From Antedon mediterranea (taxonomy: Eukaryota > Echinodermata > Crinoidea > Comatulida > Antedonidae), in the NCBI RefSeq assembly GCF_964355755.1, contig NC_092673.1, forward strand, positions 14,019,001 to 14,083,000: a stretch of 64,000 nucleotides of DNA, written 5' to 3'. Positions 23,621-35,277 of the stretch are shown here, one piece after another (within the stretch, counting starts at the first letter, position 1; the number at the start of each line of letters is the position of its first letter). Under the pieces are notes generated by a model. That model saw nothing but the letters and a program-made list of their open reading frames with translations. It ran no database searches and was not told where the DNA came from. The translations under genes and the position numbers were made by a program.

Positions 23621-24420
23621 TGGCTTGAAACCCTATTTAAGCTTCCTACAGCGAACATTTTAAAAAAGGTCCTCATTTCACATAATTGTTACGTCTCGCG
23701 GCACTAGTTCCGTCGTGTGTGGTGCATGGTGTGTTGATTGTGGTTGTTGCAGGTGTGGGTGTGTGCACGACCTGGTGGATCGTTGTCGTAATATCGGCCT
23801 AGGCTTAGCCTTAGTAACATGTTGATAATTAAAATACTTTAGTTACAATTTAGTATTATTAAAGTTTCGTTAATCCTACTCTATATTGAAGATGCGTTGG
23901 GAAGGTTTTAAAAAGATAATTAAGCCAATCGCAGCCTGACATATAATAGTTAAATATCCTCATTATTGGCAACTGATGGGTACAATTTATTTACTGTATT
24001 AATAATTATACAATAAATATACAGACACAAGGAAGTTTTGTGTTTAGTGCTTTTTTATGGTAGGCCTACAGTACAGTCATATTTTATCTGAATATGTTTT
24101 CAGGTTGTGGAATAATTATATAATTATACAGTATTTAAGAAAATGTTTTCGTCATAGTGACAATTATTTAAATAGTTCTTTACATTTCAGCTATTCATTT
24201 TCATTTCAGGTTTTTTGTTGGTATCAAGATTTTCTATCTCGTTCTTCAATATGAGGTTGTACGGTGGAAGCTGTAAAGTGGTTTTCTCGATTTCAATATC
24301 ATTGCTGATAGTTTTTCATTTTATTCGCTAATATAACATATAAATTTATATTCATTTAAGTTGTAGAAGTGTTTCAGATCAGTAAATTTTTATAAAGATA
24401 TAAATTAAGTTGCAATTGAT
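23621..24420. other. No recognisable gene
   Basis: Intergenic, with a GT-rich patch at 23720-23770. Confidence 0.4.
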
Positions 24421-24520
24421 TGATTGATTTACTTTATTAACCAGAGTCGCACAGATGCATACAATAGAAACATAAAACAATCATAAAATCAGTACAACAG
24501 TAAGACTCAAGTAAAAATGA
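24421..24520 (-). mobile_element. LINE 3' tail (likely CR1/L2-like), minus strand
   Basis: (TTGA)n followed by TTTACTTTATTAACCAGAGTC resembles a LINE 3' end with its short tandem tail. The same arrangement, a 4-6 bp tandem tail then a T/A-rich 3' UTR, occurs at 35278, 45761 and 61800. No coding part remains. Confidence 0.4.
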
Positions 24521-26280
24521 TATCTCAAAAAGTACATATGGTGGCATATTTTATATTTACAGTATTAGGCCTAGCTAGTTTGTTATGTCTGATGAACAAG
24601 GTGCTATTAGAAGTTTTTATATACAGTATAGTATTTACTATTTGTATCAGTAATTGTTTGAAAGGTTGTATTTTTTCACATTCTGTATATGTATACATAA
24701 AAAGAAAAAATGTATTGCTTGTGTGAAATGTAAGTTGTATCTAATAAAGTAATAGAATATTTCTGTATACAAGTGTGACATTTACTGCCAGATATTGATA
24801 TACTTATAAGTACCAACCAATTAACAATACTCAAGTAAATGATGGGCTAATAATTATCTTTTTAAAAAACATGACCATATAAAAATACATGGTTGAGTCT
24901 CTCAAACAAAAGATGCCTGATTTTATAAATAACATTCCCCACCATATTTATATATAAATTGAAAATGGGTTATCTTTTGGCACTTTGTTTTTCAATTTAT
25001 TGTTTTTTAACAGTGTTTGTAATTTTTTCTGGGCCTACAGTAGGTTCTTCTTCAGGCTTCTTCTTGCTTGGTATATGAGCTGGGATGCCCTACTATAACA
25101 CAAACTACTATCAGTAGGGCTTTCAGTCACGTGACAAATTCTTTCGCAGCGATGTCCTCTGAATCGCGATCATATTACATTACACAGCGTGACCTATCTT
25201 CGCAATGGTAAACCGCAGCGTTCCCCATGTGGGACGTATTTTCCGAATTCGTTATTTTCGTCTTGTTTTACTCTGTATTTTTCGTCGCCGCTAGCAGTGT
25301 TGTGATTGGTTAAATCTCATTCGAAAGCTTCCGAAGATTATGTTGTATGCTCGGAGAATCGTTTCCGAACTGAAATATTGAAATCCAAGCGATAGTCGAC
25401 AGTGAAAAGTTAAAGTCAAAAGTTTACGTCATGTTTTCAGATAGATTTTATTATAAAGCACGCATATTTTACACGTAAGTACATTTATTGATTATTTTAG
25501 ATTCTTACTGTTTAGTTTTTATAATTTTATATTAATAAATAGAAATGCTAGAGCGAATTTTATAGGATGATGTTATTTTGCTGCGAGACCATTATTTCAG
25601 CCTCGTGTTTGCGAAAATGATGTTGGGATAGTCCATTTCCGTATAGGGGCAACCTTTTACGTTCGACGAATTATTGATAATTCATTTGATTTTTTTTTCA
25701 TGAAATATATAATATAATACTTTTGTATAATTCCGAATTCCAATATATTAATAATGGACAAAAAATACGGTGCAAACAAAAACATGTTTCCGTTTTCTTC
25801 CGTTAGACTACCCACGATGAAAATGGTATTGGCCTTGTTTACCTTTTTCGCTGAGCCTACTAGACTTCCTAAATTCTTATTTTTAGCGATATTTGGAAGT
25901 AATAATAGTTATTTTTATAATTACTTTGACATATATATCCAGCACTACTAGGCAGTACTGATCTATGTTTGTTAGACTCGCGTACATAATTTTTTTTTTT
26001 AATAGTTTTTGACGAAGTCCATCTATTATATTACTCCCGGCGACTATATGACGTTTTGTCGCGTCGTAGTTCCGTGAATTAGGAAGGCCCAGCCAAGTAG
26101 CAGGGCCTAACCTAACTAGGGTAAAGCATTACCAATACTATCGTAATGTTATGTTATTTGTAATTGGTGTCTATTTTGCTTTTAATTCTTAATTATTATT
26201 GCAATATATAGTGCTATTTATTTGATTTTAAATAAATTATGATTTATTAATTAATGATGATTAATAATATATTTCCGTAG
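24521..26280. other. Intergenic, possible promoter-like GC patch
   Basis: A locally GC-rich stretch at 25110-25340 (AGTCACGTGACAAATTC, CGCAATGGTAAACCGCAGCG, GTGATTGGTTAAAT with a reversed CCAAT) could be a promoter or a repeat fragment. No gene start was found next to it except the small ORF at 26291. Confidence 0.3.
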
Positions 26281-26290
26281 GTAATCAATA

Positions 26291-26428
26291 ATGGCTGATC
26301 CAACTGAAGATTCTGTTCCTTCTTGTAGAAAAAGCAAACCCACTTTTATGGGATTTAAGAGAGAACTTGGAGAAAGAATAAACCATGAAAGACAAAAGCG
26401 GGCAGCGGAAAGTTCAAAGAAAACTTAA
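26291..26428 (+). CDS. Candidate small ORF, 45 residues, basic
   Basis: An ATG follows a splice-acceptor-like ATATATTTCCGTAG and opens a 45-codon frame to TAA. It begins M-A-D-P-T-E-D-S-V-P-S and is lysine/arginine rich from residue 13 (R-K-S-K-P, G-F-K-R-E-L-G-E-R-I, then R-Q-K-R-A-A-E-S-S-K-K). Composition is coding-like against AT-rich flanks. It could be a microprotein, the first exon of a longer gene with an alternative 3' end, or a gene fragment. No domain is recognised. Confidence 0.35.
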   Translation: MADPTEDSVPSCRKSKPTFMGFKRELGERINHERQKRAAESSKKT

Positions 26429-27299
26429 ATGACTTTATTTATACAAAATCCTAATTTAATTGTTGGTAAACTAAAAGAATTGATCACTTATTTATTTAAA
26501 GTGGACAAGGAGAGTAGGTGGTATAGCGGTACAGTCATTTGTTTTTGGTCCAACAATGGTCCCATATTAGAGGTTTAACATTAATTAGTTATGTTATTAG
26601 TTTTCAACAATTATATAGTAGTTTGGATAGATTATGTTTGAAAATACACTAGTTTTTAGCCAAAATTGTAAAAAATATGCTAATTATGCATATTTTAAAT
26701 TACTTATTAATTTATTAATTATTAAATTACTATATTATTGAAGTTTAAGTTATCATTATGCATTGTACCAAATATGAAAACTGTACTTCTACAGATTATG
26801 CAATAAATGGCAAATGAATATTAACTGTTGTGTTATTCTATGTACCATTCTCAAACAAAGAAATACAAAAGAATAACCTTTGACCCCAACTCCAAAAAGT
26901 TCCTAAATTAGCGGTGTAAAATAATGAATATCTCGGCAACCGTTTGGCCATTTTAAATGATTTAAAGTGTTTTGAAAACTAGAGAAGTTGCTTTTTCTGA
27001 TTTTCAAACTTTTAAAAGCATGTCTTTAGATAATAATTATGACCTAAAATGCCTACTATCAGAATTACCTAGCCTAACTAGGCCTAGAAAATACTATTTT
27101 TAGGCCTAGCTAGGCTAGAAGTTAAGTAAGTAATTATAGTAGCTAGTCTAAGTAGGCCTTTCCTAGCTCAGAAACCAAATAGAACAATAATCGGGCAGCA
27201 GATTGAAACCTTAGGCCTGTGACGCAGTACGCCTGCATGAACAACCGGATTAAACAGGGACACGATTCGGTCCGGGTCGATTCGTACCAGCTTCGTAAA
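26429..27299. other. AT-rich, no gene
   Basis: Contains a TAGGCCTA cluster at 27065-27165. Otherwise nothing. Confidence 0.4.
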
Positions 27300-27760
27300 A
27301 CGTAAACAAAGTTTCAAAATGGCGGTTTTTCGATCGTAACTGAACAGAAATGTAGTAGGTTTGGTTTGATTAGTGGGAGTTGCATCCCAAGAAAGCTTAA
27401 AATTAGATTTTTATTTTAATAGATAGCTTAATAGTTTATCTTGAAAGGATTTTAAATTCGCTTTGAAACCTTATCTAGAAAATATGAAATTTATTGATTT
27501 TTTACCATCATTTTAAAAAAAATATAAATAAAAAAGTTTTTACACAAAATAATGATATTTCTCGAAACAAAAAAACTGTGGAATTTAGATCACAGTTTGT
27601 ATCATTATTTACGCTTGCAGTTCAACTATTGAAATACGTTTATTGATTTCATCTAATATCAAAATTATACAATTTTCAAAGTGTACTAAAATAGCAAAAA
27701 TTCCAACATTTTCCACGAAGCGCGCCCTCACAATGAATGAAATCAGTGATGCGTTACCAA
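27300..27760. repeat. Dispersed repeat family member
   Basis: GTTTCAAAATGGCGGTTTTT, then TTAGTGGGAGTTGCATCCCA, AGGATTTTAAATTC and GCGCGCCCTC. Same landmark order as 23100-23620. Confidence 0.7.
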
Positions 27761-27879
27761 CGCGGCTTTCCGACTGTATGTACAAATAATATAACTCAAT
27801 ACATACACTTATCGGCCGGCGTCTCGTCGCTTGTTGTAATGTTTATGCGGCGTCGCGATATTAGTGAATGTTCGACCAA

Positions 27880-27955
27880 GTTTGGCAACGTTGGGCCCGG
27901 TGGCGTTCTGGATGGGAGACTGTCTAGAAATAGCGACGGGTGCTGTATATACCGG
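27880..27955 (+). pseudogene. 5S rRNA-derived fragment (pseudogene or 5S-type SINE head)
   Basis: The segment carries the 3' half of a 5S-like sequence in order: GGCAACGTTGGGCCCGG, TGGATGGGAGAC, CTAGAAATAGCGACGGGTGC and TGTATA. In metazoan 5S rRNA the matching blocks are the internal promoter and GATGGGAGACC...GGGTGCTGTA. The 5' half is poorly matched, and the fragment abuts the hAT-like element start at 27967. Confidence 0.45.
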
Positions 27956-27966
27956 AGAGTAATGGT

Positions 27967-29190
27967 CAGACCTTGATTTATAAATATAAGAGGAGAGCTC
28001 CTAATGGCTCTCCTCAATATGTTGAGGAGAGCCATTATTTTGATTAAGTATTCGAGGCACAGGCCCACCATGGTTGGGCCTGTGGCGAGCCAAATTTTGA
28101 CACCTCTAGATGGCCGGAAATGGTATTCTCGCACGTAAAATTCATCGTAGGTCATTGTTCTCTGAACGTAGTCTACGATGTATTGTTATGATAATTATCT
28201 ACGCGTCGATCGTAGGGTGGTTCGTAGGGTTAGTAAACACCATTGTCATCGCCTTTACTTTAGAAGCATGGACAATGCAAACAAACAATGTATTGTTTGC
28301 TAATTAAAATCCTATCTAAAGATAGTAGACGTCAATTTTTGTAGCCACCATAGCTAGGCCTACGCATCAGTTATCCTAATTTGGACGGAAATCTGCCGCC
28401 GACGAGACGACATCGGGTCCGTGGACCTCTCTGCTTACGCAGAGAGAGAGAGTCGAGGCTATCTATCTAGTCTAGTTTCGGCGGCCTCTACACTATACAT
28501 TATTTAATCCTACCTTGGGTTAGCGATTTATAAAAACAACGACACCTAGGCTAGGACACCAACAAAATATATGCAAAATAAATAAATATATATTCCATAT
28601 TAATTACTATAAGATTTAACATAAAGGCGACATGTGTATAAGAAAAGGCCCGACCAGAATTTGGAGGGGAAAACATGTGAGCAGTTATTAAGATCAAGAG
28701 AGAGTGTTTCATGTCATGTGACACAAAATCCAGGTACACGATCTTAATTACTGTTTATCGTCGGCAGCCACCCTCACATACTGAGTTAAAAAAAAAACAT
28801 GTGAGATGTTGCGGTAAAGCAGAGAGTATCGCGTTTCATGCCATGTGACCAAAAAAACTAGGTCTGTATAATTACGGTCTTCTGACGGCAGTCTTTTTGA
28901 GCTACCGATTGAACGTTCTGATACTATATTTAGAATGAATTGTTTACGATATTTTTCTCGCAACATCAAAGATCGTAGGCGCGCCTAGCCTATCGGGGGT
29001 AGCCATAACAAAGATCGTTTGCGCGACTATAGACTGTGTGTTGTATTTGGGGTTAATATTCTTATTATTATATATATTTTTATGACGCACTGTAACAGGT
29101 TGGGGAGCGCTATTTTAGGCGCTCCTTTGATCGTTTTCAGGAGCGCCAAGGAGCGTCAGCGCCATGGCGCTCCTTTTAAATCAAGGTCTG
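27967..29190. mobile_element. hAT-like non-autonomous element
   Basis: Left end CAGACCTTGATTTATAAATA and right end (reverse) CAGACCTTGATTTAAAAGGA are inverted. AATGGT is present on both sides (27961-27966, 29191-29196). The interior has a hairpin AATGGCTCTCCTCA/TTGAGGAGAGCCATT at 28013-28047 and GAGCGC/GCGCTCC words near the right end. An internal segment at about 28065-28145 (GGGCCTGTGGCGAGCC, CCTCTAGATGGCCGG, TGGTATTCTCGCACGTAAAA) is shared with the hAT element at 59935-61596. The segment from about 28505 is shared with 63787-64000. No transposase. Confidence 0.75.
28505..28735. repeat. Dispersed repeat shared with the right window edge
   Basis: TTAATCCTACCTTGGGTTAG, GCTAGGACACCAACAAAATA, ATATATTCCAT and TTTCATGTCATGTGACA appear in the same order at 63790-64000. 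Confidence 0.85.
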
Positions 29191-29196
29191 AATGGT

Positions 29197-29665
29197 GTAA
29201 TGATAATATCAGAATAGCATGTGATAGGCATGGATTAGAGGTTATCTGTACCATACTAGGCCTACTAAACTACTGTAATTTCATCATTAATTAGGCAAGC
29301 TCCTTTACTCTCATTGCCTTTACCTGAGGGACAATGTTGATTAATAATATATAAAATAAATCACTATATTCAATTCTATATTACTTAAACTTTGTTTATT
29401 TCGTGCATTCGCCAAGCGGCCAACAGAGGGCGTAACTTGTTTACATCGTTCGCATGACTAAAAAATTATTTTCAAAATTTTTGCTTTACTGCATCTCTAT
29501 CCCTACCACCTAGCCTATACTTATAGCCTATAGGCCTACCTATAGTAGGCCTAAAAGTAGTACTAGCTAGGCCTACCCCATCATAGGGAGCCCCCTGAAA
29601 ATCAAGTTTGGGGCAAAAGCTTATTTTATGCTTATAAAATGCATATCAAAGCCGATAAATTTAAG
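29197..29665. other. No recognisable gene
   Basis: Contains a TAGGCCTA cluster at 29520-29575. No coding signal. Confidence 0.4.
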
Positions 29666-29668
29666 TGT

Positions 29669-29790
29669 GCCGAATCGTATCAGCAGGGTCGAATCGTCCC
29701 GCTACCGAATCGCCCCGCCTACCAAATCATCCCACCAAGAGTGGGCCGAATCGTCTCAGTTCAGGGGGCCTAATCGTCCCGGATTCGCGA
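29669..29790 (+). repeat. Short-word array CGAATCGTCCC
   Basis: CCGAATCGTATC, CGAATCGTCCC, CGAATCGCCCC, AAATCATCCC, CCGAATCGTCTC and CTAATCGTCCC recur every 15-25 bp. Same style as the arrays at 10520, 52873 and 53378. No partner inverted array was found. Confidence 0.7.
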
Positions 29791-29926
29791 GCATCTGAAT
29801 CATGATAAAGTAAAAACATACAATACTGTACAGAAAGTATTCGGCTATTTTCCAAATCCTTGACGACTATCACCAAAATCAAAAGATCATCATTCTTCTT
29901 TTACTTCTTGTTTGTTAAGTGTAGCC

Positions 29927-29964
29927 ATGGAGTAAAGAATATTATTATTCTTTACTCCATATGA
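29927..29964. mobile_element. Putative palindromic micro-element, about 38 bp
   Basis: ATGGAGTAAAGAATA is followed after a 4-base loop by its exact complement. A 7-bp direct repeat TGTAGCC lies at 29920-29926 and 29965-29971, with the bases ATGA between the palindrome and the right copy. The arm is related to that at 31723-31766. Confidence 0.6.
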
Positions 29965-30195
29965 TGTAGCCTAGGCCCTACCGCTGCTGAAAATCATATA
30001 CATGGTGCATGGCATGGCATGTTCGTCGCACACGTCACACGACACACACACATGTACAGTCTATGGGCGGCTAAATAGGACAATTAGCCACGAACTTAAA
30101 AGTAACTCGAAACTTATGACCGACTTAAAAACCTTAGAACAAACTTTTGATCGATTAACAGCATCTTAACCAGCAGTCAGTCGTATGGCAGTTCC

Positions 30196-31166
30196 TTAGA
30201 TTTGTGATTTCCTTTTTCGGAGGAAACAGTCATAATTTAGATCCCATTTTATCAAAGAGTAATCAAGCAAAGATGATTTTCTTACTACAACTTCTTGTTT
30301 CCAAAAAGTAGAATACGATTGTTTAATTGTATTTTCAAATGGCTTGACCCAGTTTATATCAATCTCAGTACCTGTACATATATCATTAAGAATGGCATTG
30401 AAATCGAACTTAATATAATCACAAGTTTTTTTCAAATTCATTAATAAATTGGTACCTTGAATTAAAATTCTAATAATCTATTTAATATAAGTTTTGGCCA
30501 ACGATTCATTGATTTATACACATAATATTTCTTATATATTTTGCTTTAAAAATATCCTGAGTTACTTTAATTGGTTGCCAACCTAGATTGCCATAAAGTT
30601 TCTCTTTTGCAGTGCTTTTACTCGCTTTAAGAATTGTTCGCGTCATTTGTAATTGAAGAGACTCAACTATTTGTATGTCTTTAGTATTTGTATTAACACA
30701 TACAGCACAAGCAATACTTCTACAAAGGATATCTCCATATACAACACGATTGTTGAGTCTATCTATAATAGATTTAATGTACGCAGTGATCCTATTACCC
30801 TTTTTGATAACTTGATTAATGTGGAAATTGTCTTTTAGATTTCTAGAAATGTAGGCCTATACACCAAGATACTTATATGTTTCAACTTCAGATATAAAAG
30901 TATCCTCCAATTTCCAGTTTTTCACTATTCAAATTCTGGCCAATCAAAAAAAATTGACTTTTCACTATTAAAATTAAATTTCCGTTTTTAGCAAATAAGG
31001 ATACTAAATCTAACATTTTATTGAGTTCTTTTTCGCTGTAATCTGCTAAAAGTACGATATCGTCGGCCCAACAAAGGCTACCAAGGCAGATATCGTGTGT
31101 ATGCGCACACCTAAGTAGTAATAGATGTGAGTCTAGCCCCCGATTAGGGCGTTTGAGGGAGATCAC
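30196..31166 (-). pseudogene. Decayed LINE reverse transcriptase, C-terminal part
   Basis: Read on the minus strand, the frames give the catalytic block C-W-A-D-D-I-V-L-L-A-D followed by S-E-K-E-L-N-K-M-L, then K-S-Q-F-F-L-I-G-Q-N, and further on V-V-Y-G-D-I-L, Q-M-T-R-T-I-L-K-A-S, and L-G-W-Q-P-I-K-V-T-Q. The last block is N-W-V-K-P-F-E-N-T (30196-30441). This is the palm C region and the thumb-plus region of a non-LTR element; the FADD-type box reads WADD. It has several frame breaks, and the 5' part including the endonuclease is missing. Confidence 0.75.
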
Positions 31167-31714
31167 AGTTAATCCTATTTATTATAATTAATACAATGGT
31201 TAACAATGGTAAAGAAATTGAGTTGGTGTGTATTTTAAATAACGGTAATTTCAAAATGGGTTAAGTATGCATGTTGTATTTGTATTTAAGACATAAGTAA
31301 TTTAGTCCGGATATATTTAGTTGATGACGTCATGATGTGTTTTGAATTGTGACGTCATACAAGATGATAGTTTCACTATTTTCAATGGTAAGAAAGTAAG
31401 ACAATTGAGTTGTTATGTATTTTGAATTATTGTTGTAGTTACACTTGCTTGAGCTATTCCGACATGTAGGCGTAAGTAATTTAGTCCGGATATTTAGGAT
31501 TTTAAAAAAATGGTTATTTTACGTAAATCAGATTCAATGAATGGTGTCCTTATTAATCTTTACCGACATGTGATTAACCATTCTCCGGAAATGTTAACAA
31601 ATAGCAGCATCGGAAATATAAGCAAAATGTGTGTTATGTGCGCATGTAAATTGTGCTACAGTAATCATTTATATCGAATCGTACGCTACTGACGCATACA
31701 ATTATATTCTCTGT
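31167..31714. other. Intergenic with a diverged direct repeat
   Basis: GTAAGTAATTTAGTCCGGAT occurs at about 31294 and 31469, within two diverged units of about 180 bp that also share TTGAGTTGxTxTGTATTTT. No gene. Confidence 0.5.
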
Positions 31715-31722
31715 ATAAGGTT

Positions 31723-31766
31723 CATGGATTAAGGAATAGATTCTAGATTCTATTCTTTAATCCATG
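31723..31766. mobile_element. Palindromic micro-element, 44 bp, perfect 8-bp direct repeats
   Basis: The arm CATGGATTAAGGAATAGA is followed by a loop and the near-complement TCTATTCTTTAATCCATG. ATAAGGTT flanks it on both sides (31715-31722 and 31767-31774). The arm resembles the one at 29927 (CATGGAGTAAAGAATA), so these two may be one family. Confidence 0.75.
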
Positions 31767-32069
31767 ATAAGGTTGTAGTCAAAATAGACATTTCAGTAGA
31801 TCTCTACCAGAATGAATGCCTATAAACCAACAGTTGATTTTACCCATTCCAAAATAAAATCTACAAAATGCAACGTACCTTCTGAAAATGTAAAGGATGA
31901 CTACACAGATACCAACAGAGGCACGTAAAAGTAATAAAATATATTTCACTCGGAAGCTAATCAAATCAGATCAGCAGCAGATGATTTAACATATTTTGTT
32001 ATTTTCCAGTACACAAAATATCGAGAAAAAATTTAGATTGTGATTAAATTCAACTTCTTGATAAAAAAA

Positions 32070-32207
32070 ATCAGCTGATACTTTGTACATGGAGGAAATT
32101 TCCTCTATGCTTTGTATAAACAATGTGAAGAAGAGATTGACTATTTTACAGGTGATCTTGCAAAGGTGAAAGTTTTTGGTAGATGGTTTAATATACCTAG
32201 AAAACAG
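32070..32207 (+). CDS. Candidate internal exon, unknown
   Basis: An open frame after AATCAG with coding-like composition: N-F-L-Y-A-L-Y-K-Q-C-E-E-E-I-D-Y-F then A-K-V-K-V-F-G-R-W-F-N-I-P-R-K-Q, followed directly by a donor GTTAGT. I cannot name a domain. It lies just upstream of the LINE copy and may be a stranded exon or part of a transposon ORF. Confidence 0.25.
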
Positions 32208-32249
32208 GTTAGTTTCTCTTTATTTTTCTTCATGGTTTCATGACGATAA

Positions 32250-34453
32250 TGTAGGCTACATACTATTACGTTTAATGATGTTATTGCTACCACTGAATCT
32301 TGGCTACAGTATGACAATAATCCCCTAACAGATATGCCGGGTTATAATATTTTTTCCAGAAATAGGAAATCTAAGGCGGGTGGTGGTGTAGCCCTGTACG
32401 TACGAAACAATGTATCAGTTACTGTCCATAATGATTTAACAACAGATGAATCAATATGTGAATCGATATTTATTGAAATAGAACATATACATGGGAAAAA
32501 TATCATCGTGGGAACAATCTATCGTGCTCCGTCTTGGAATATCAATGCATTCAATGATATCTTTAATTAATTTACTTCATACTCTTTCAATTGAAAATAA
32601 ACTGGTATATCTGGTGATTTCAATATAGATATTTTGCAATGAAACCACAATTAACAATTTTGTAAACACTCTTTTTAGCAACATTTATTTACCGTTAATA
32701 CTTAGACATACTAGGATAACATCAGCCTGATTTACACCTCGCTAGTGGTCAGCTCTATTGCGACATTTCCGATCACAACCTGTTTTTTTTTATAATATCT
32801 TTAAAGCAGGTAAAAAGGACACTTTATCTAATTACCGACCGATCTCAGTCCTTTTGATATTTTCTAAAATATTAGAAAGAATTATCTATAATAGAACCTA
32901 TGCCTTTATGAAAAAAACAATATTCTTTTAATTAATAAGCAATTTGGATTTCGCAAAAAGTTTGATACCGCTATGGCCTTAATTGATTTGTCCAATGAAA
33001 TAATAGATGCATTTGAAAATGATAAGTTTGGTGTTTTTGTAGATCTATTCAAAGGCATTTGATACAATTAACCATCCCATTCTTCTTTCAAAACTGTATC
33101 ATTATGGTATTCGCGGTGTTCCTCTCAATTTGTTTAAGAACTATTTATCCAACCGCTACCAATGTATAGTTGTGACTCACAATCTGACTATTTGCCTATT
33201 AGCTGTGGAGTACCACAAGGTTCATTACTAGGTCCTCTTCTGTTTCTTTTATATGTGAATGATATTTACAATTCGTCAGTATCTTTATCTTATTTTTTAT
33301 ATTCAGATGACACAACACTAAATCTGTAAAAATCGACACTTAGAGTCGTTATTTAACACTTTAAATACAAGTTTAATTAATGTATCCGAATGGTTTCTGG
33401 CAAATAGCCTTTCTGTAAATTAAAACGTGCAGCTATGTTTTGTTTAGAAGTAGTCCGATGCCGGTTAAATTAGGTCCATTGCAAATTAAACTAAATGGTT
33501 TTGTTCTCCCCATGTTCAATCATGCTAAATTTTTGGGTGTACACATTGATAGTCGTCTGACATGGAAACCCCATATTATTGAGACAGAAAACAAAATCTC
33601 AAAAAAAATTGGTAAAATTTGTAGACTGGCATTTCTTCCACATCATATTCTCCAAACACTTTACTGCTCCCTTGTTTTGCCATATCTTTTATATTACAAT
33701 ATCGTTTGGTGTAACACATTCCCATCTAATTTAAATAAACTTCAAATACTATAAAAGAAATCATACGAATAATTTCGAATGTTTCACCTAGAACTAGTAC
33801 AAATCCTTTATTTCGTTCTCTTAAATTATTAAAATTGATATATGAGATGATTGATATTAATATTTTTCAACAATGTTTATTTATTTACAAAAGCCAAAAT
33901 GCTCTTCTTCCGTCTTATTTACGCGATATTTTTTCACCTAATTATGAATTTCACGGCTATTCTACAAGAATTCTCAATAACCTTCATATTCCTAAACACA
34001 AAAAGACTTCTTTTCAACATAATATTAGATTTACTAGACCCAAGATATGGAACTCACTTCTTAACAAAATTACAACTTCTGCAAACAAACATAGCTTCAT
34101 CTTTAACACTAAACAATATTTTAATACAAAAGTGATTAGATATATTCTAGGTATTAGTTTTTATTGTTTTCATATTCCGTTATGGTAATTACTTTATTCC
34201 TATTATACCATTTACCATTATTTACTAATTTGATTTTAATTATTTTTTGTTTTTGTTCAGGCACTTTCAACACAAGCTTTTGCTTTCCAGAAATTGTGCC
34301 TCCTTCATAATATAGTTTTATTCATTAAAAAAATATATATATATATATATATATATGTATTGTTTTAACTACCTTACTTCTTATGAATTTTGTATTATTT
34401 ATATTTTGTATATTATGAAGGAAATAAATGTTACTATGAAATGAAATGAAATA
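32250..34453 (+). mobile_element. Decayed CR1/Jockey-type LINE copy
   Basis: Endonuclease remnants come first: T-E-S-W-L near 32291, then G-G-G-V-A-L-Y-V-R-N-N and I-I-V-G-T-I-Y-R-A-P. Then the reverse transcriptase follows: N-Y-R-P-I-S-V-L and K-I-L-E-R-I-I-Y-N-R at 32830-32900, F-K-A-F-D-T-I-N-H near 33050, a VPQGS-type block near 33215, and Y-S-D-D-T-T-L near 33300. The C-terminal region has F-L-G-V-H-I-D-S-R-L-T-W-K and R-P-K-I-W-N-S-L-L. Many frameshifts and stops, and a deletion between endonuclease and RT. It ends in an (AT)n run and a (GAAAT)n tail at 34430-34453. Confidence 0.88.
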
Positions 34454-35277
34454 GGCATTTCTCTCCACATGACATAAATCTATCATGGAGTAAAATTAAA
34501 GTTGCTGGAGTAAAAAGGTCACCAATGGAATATGCCTATCTGTCCTATTCAGTGTGACCAGTGTGTTATGTGATCGGCAGAAGTCGTCTATTTGTGCGCT
34601 AACTTTGATTGTATTCTATGAATGCAGTCACGGACAAGGTTCTGATTCACTTATGGTTGTCATAATGATAGTAAAAAGACAAGAACAAATGAAACTATAA
34701 AGTCAGTTTGGAGCGAAATTGATCAAGTCACATCTACATTTGTAATGCAATGATTTATTGATAGCGAAATTGATTATATGCAACGTATGCAAATAATTCC
34801 TGAAACTATGTTGTTTTGGCAAATTGTTCCGAATGTTTTGCTATTTCCGGGAGCGGAAGTGACGTCAATACAATAATACAACAATATCATAAATTGGTTT
34901 CTGTATATATTCTTATTCTCCAAGTCAAGACCTTTGAAATGACACCAAACACGGCTATATTACGACGAAAATCGTTTGGCACAAAGGTACCATCTATGAG
35001 ACGTCATATGGCTGCATCCGGTTTGAAAGAAAAAAATAGCTTTGAGGACATGTCCCTGTAGTATATCCATGCCAAATCCCAGCTCAATACTACAACAAAT
35101 AAGGGAGGAGTAGTACAGTACTTTATAAATCGCACTTCTTTCGATTGGTACCATGTTTATGACGTAATAATTCTGCATTCGGTTGAAGTACGAACATTTT
35201 CTCTCTATAGCTTTGTTCACCTATTACCCTAGTATAGGCCTATGCATGCCATGTTTCTGAACCGTCAGACGACGCGT
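34454..35277. other. No recognisable gene
   Basis: An 81-codon plus frame (34816-35061) and an overlapping minus frame have no recognised features. Confidence 0.4.

Noticed and set aside
29672-29790. CRISPR-like spacing of CGAATCGTCC repeats, also in the other word arrays
   Set aside because: The genome is eukaryotic with introns, LINEs and SINEs. Repeats are too short and degenerate, and the spacers are 4-10 bp filler.
34816-35061. 81-codon frame beginning M-A-N-C-S-E-C
   Set aside because: No domain or splice context; the overlapping opposite-strand frame is equally open.
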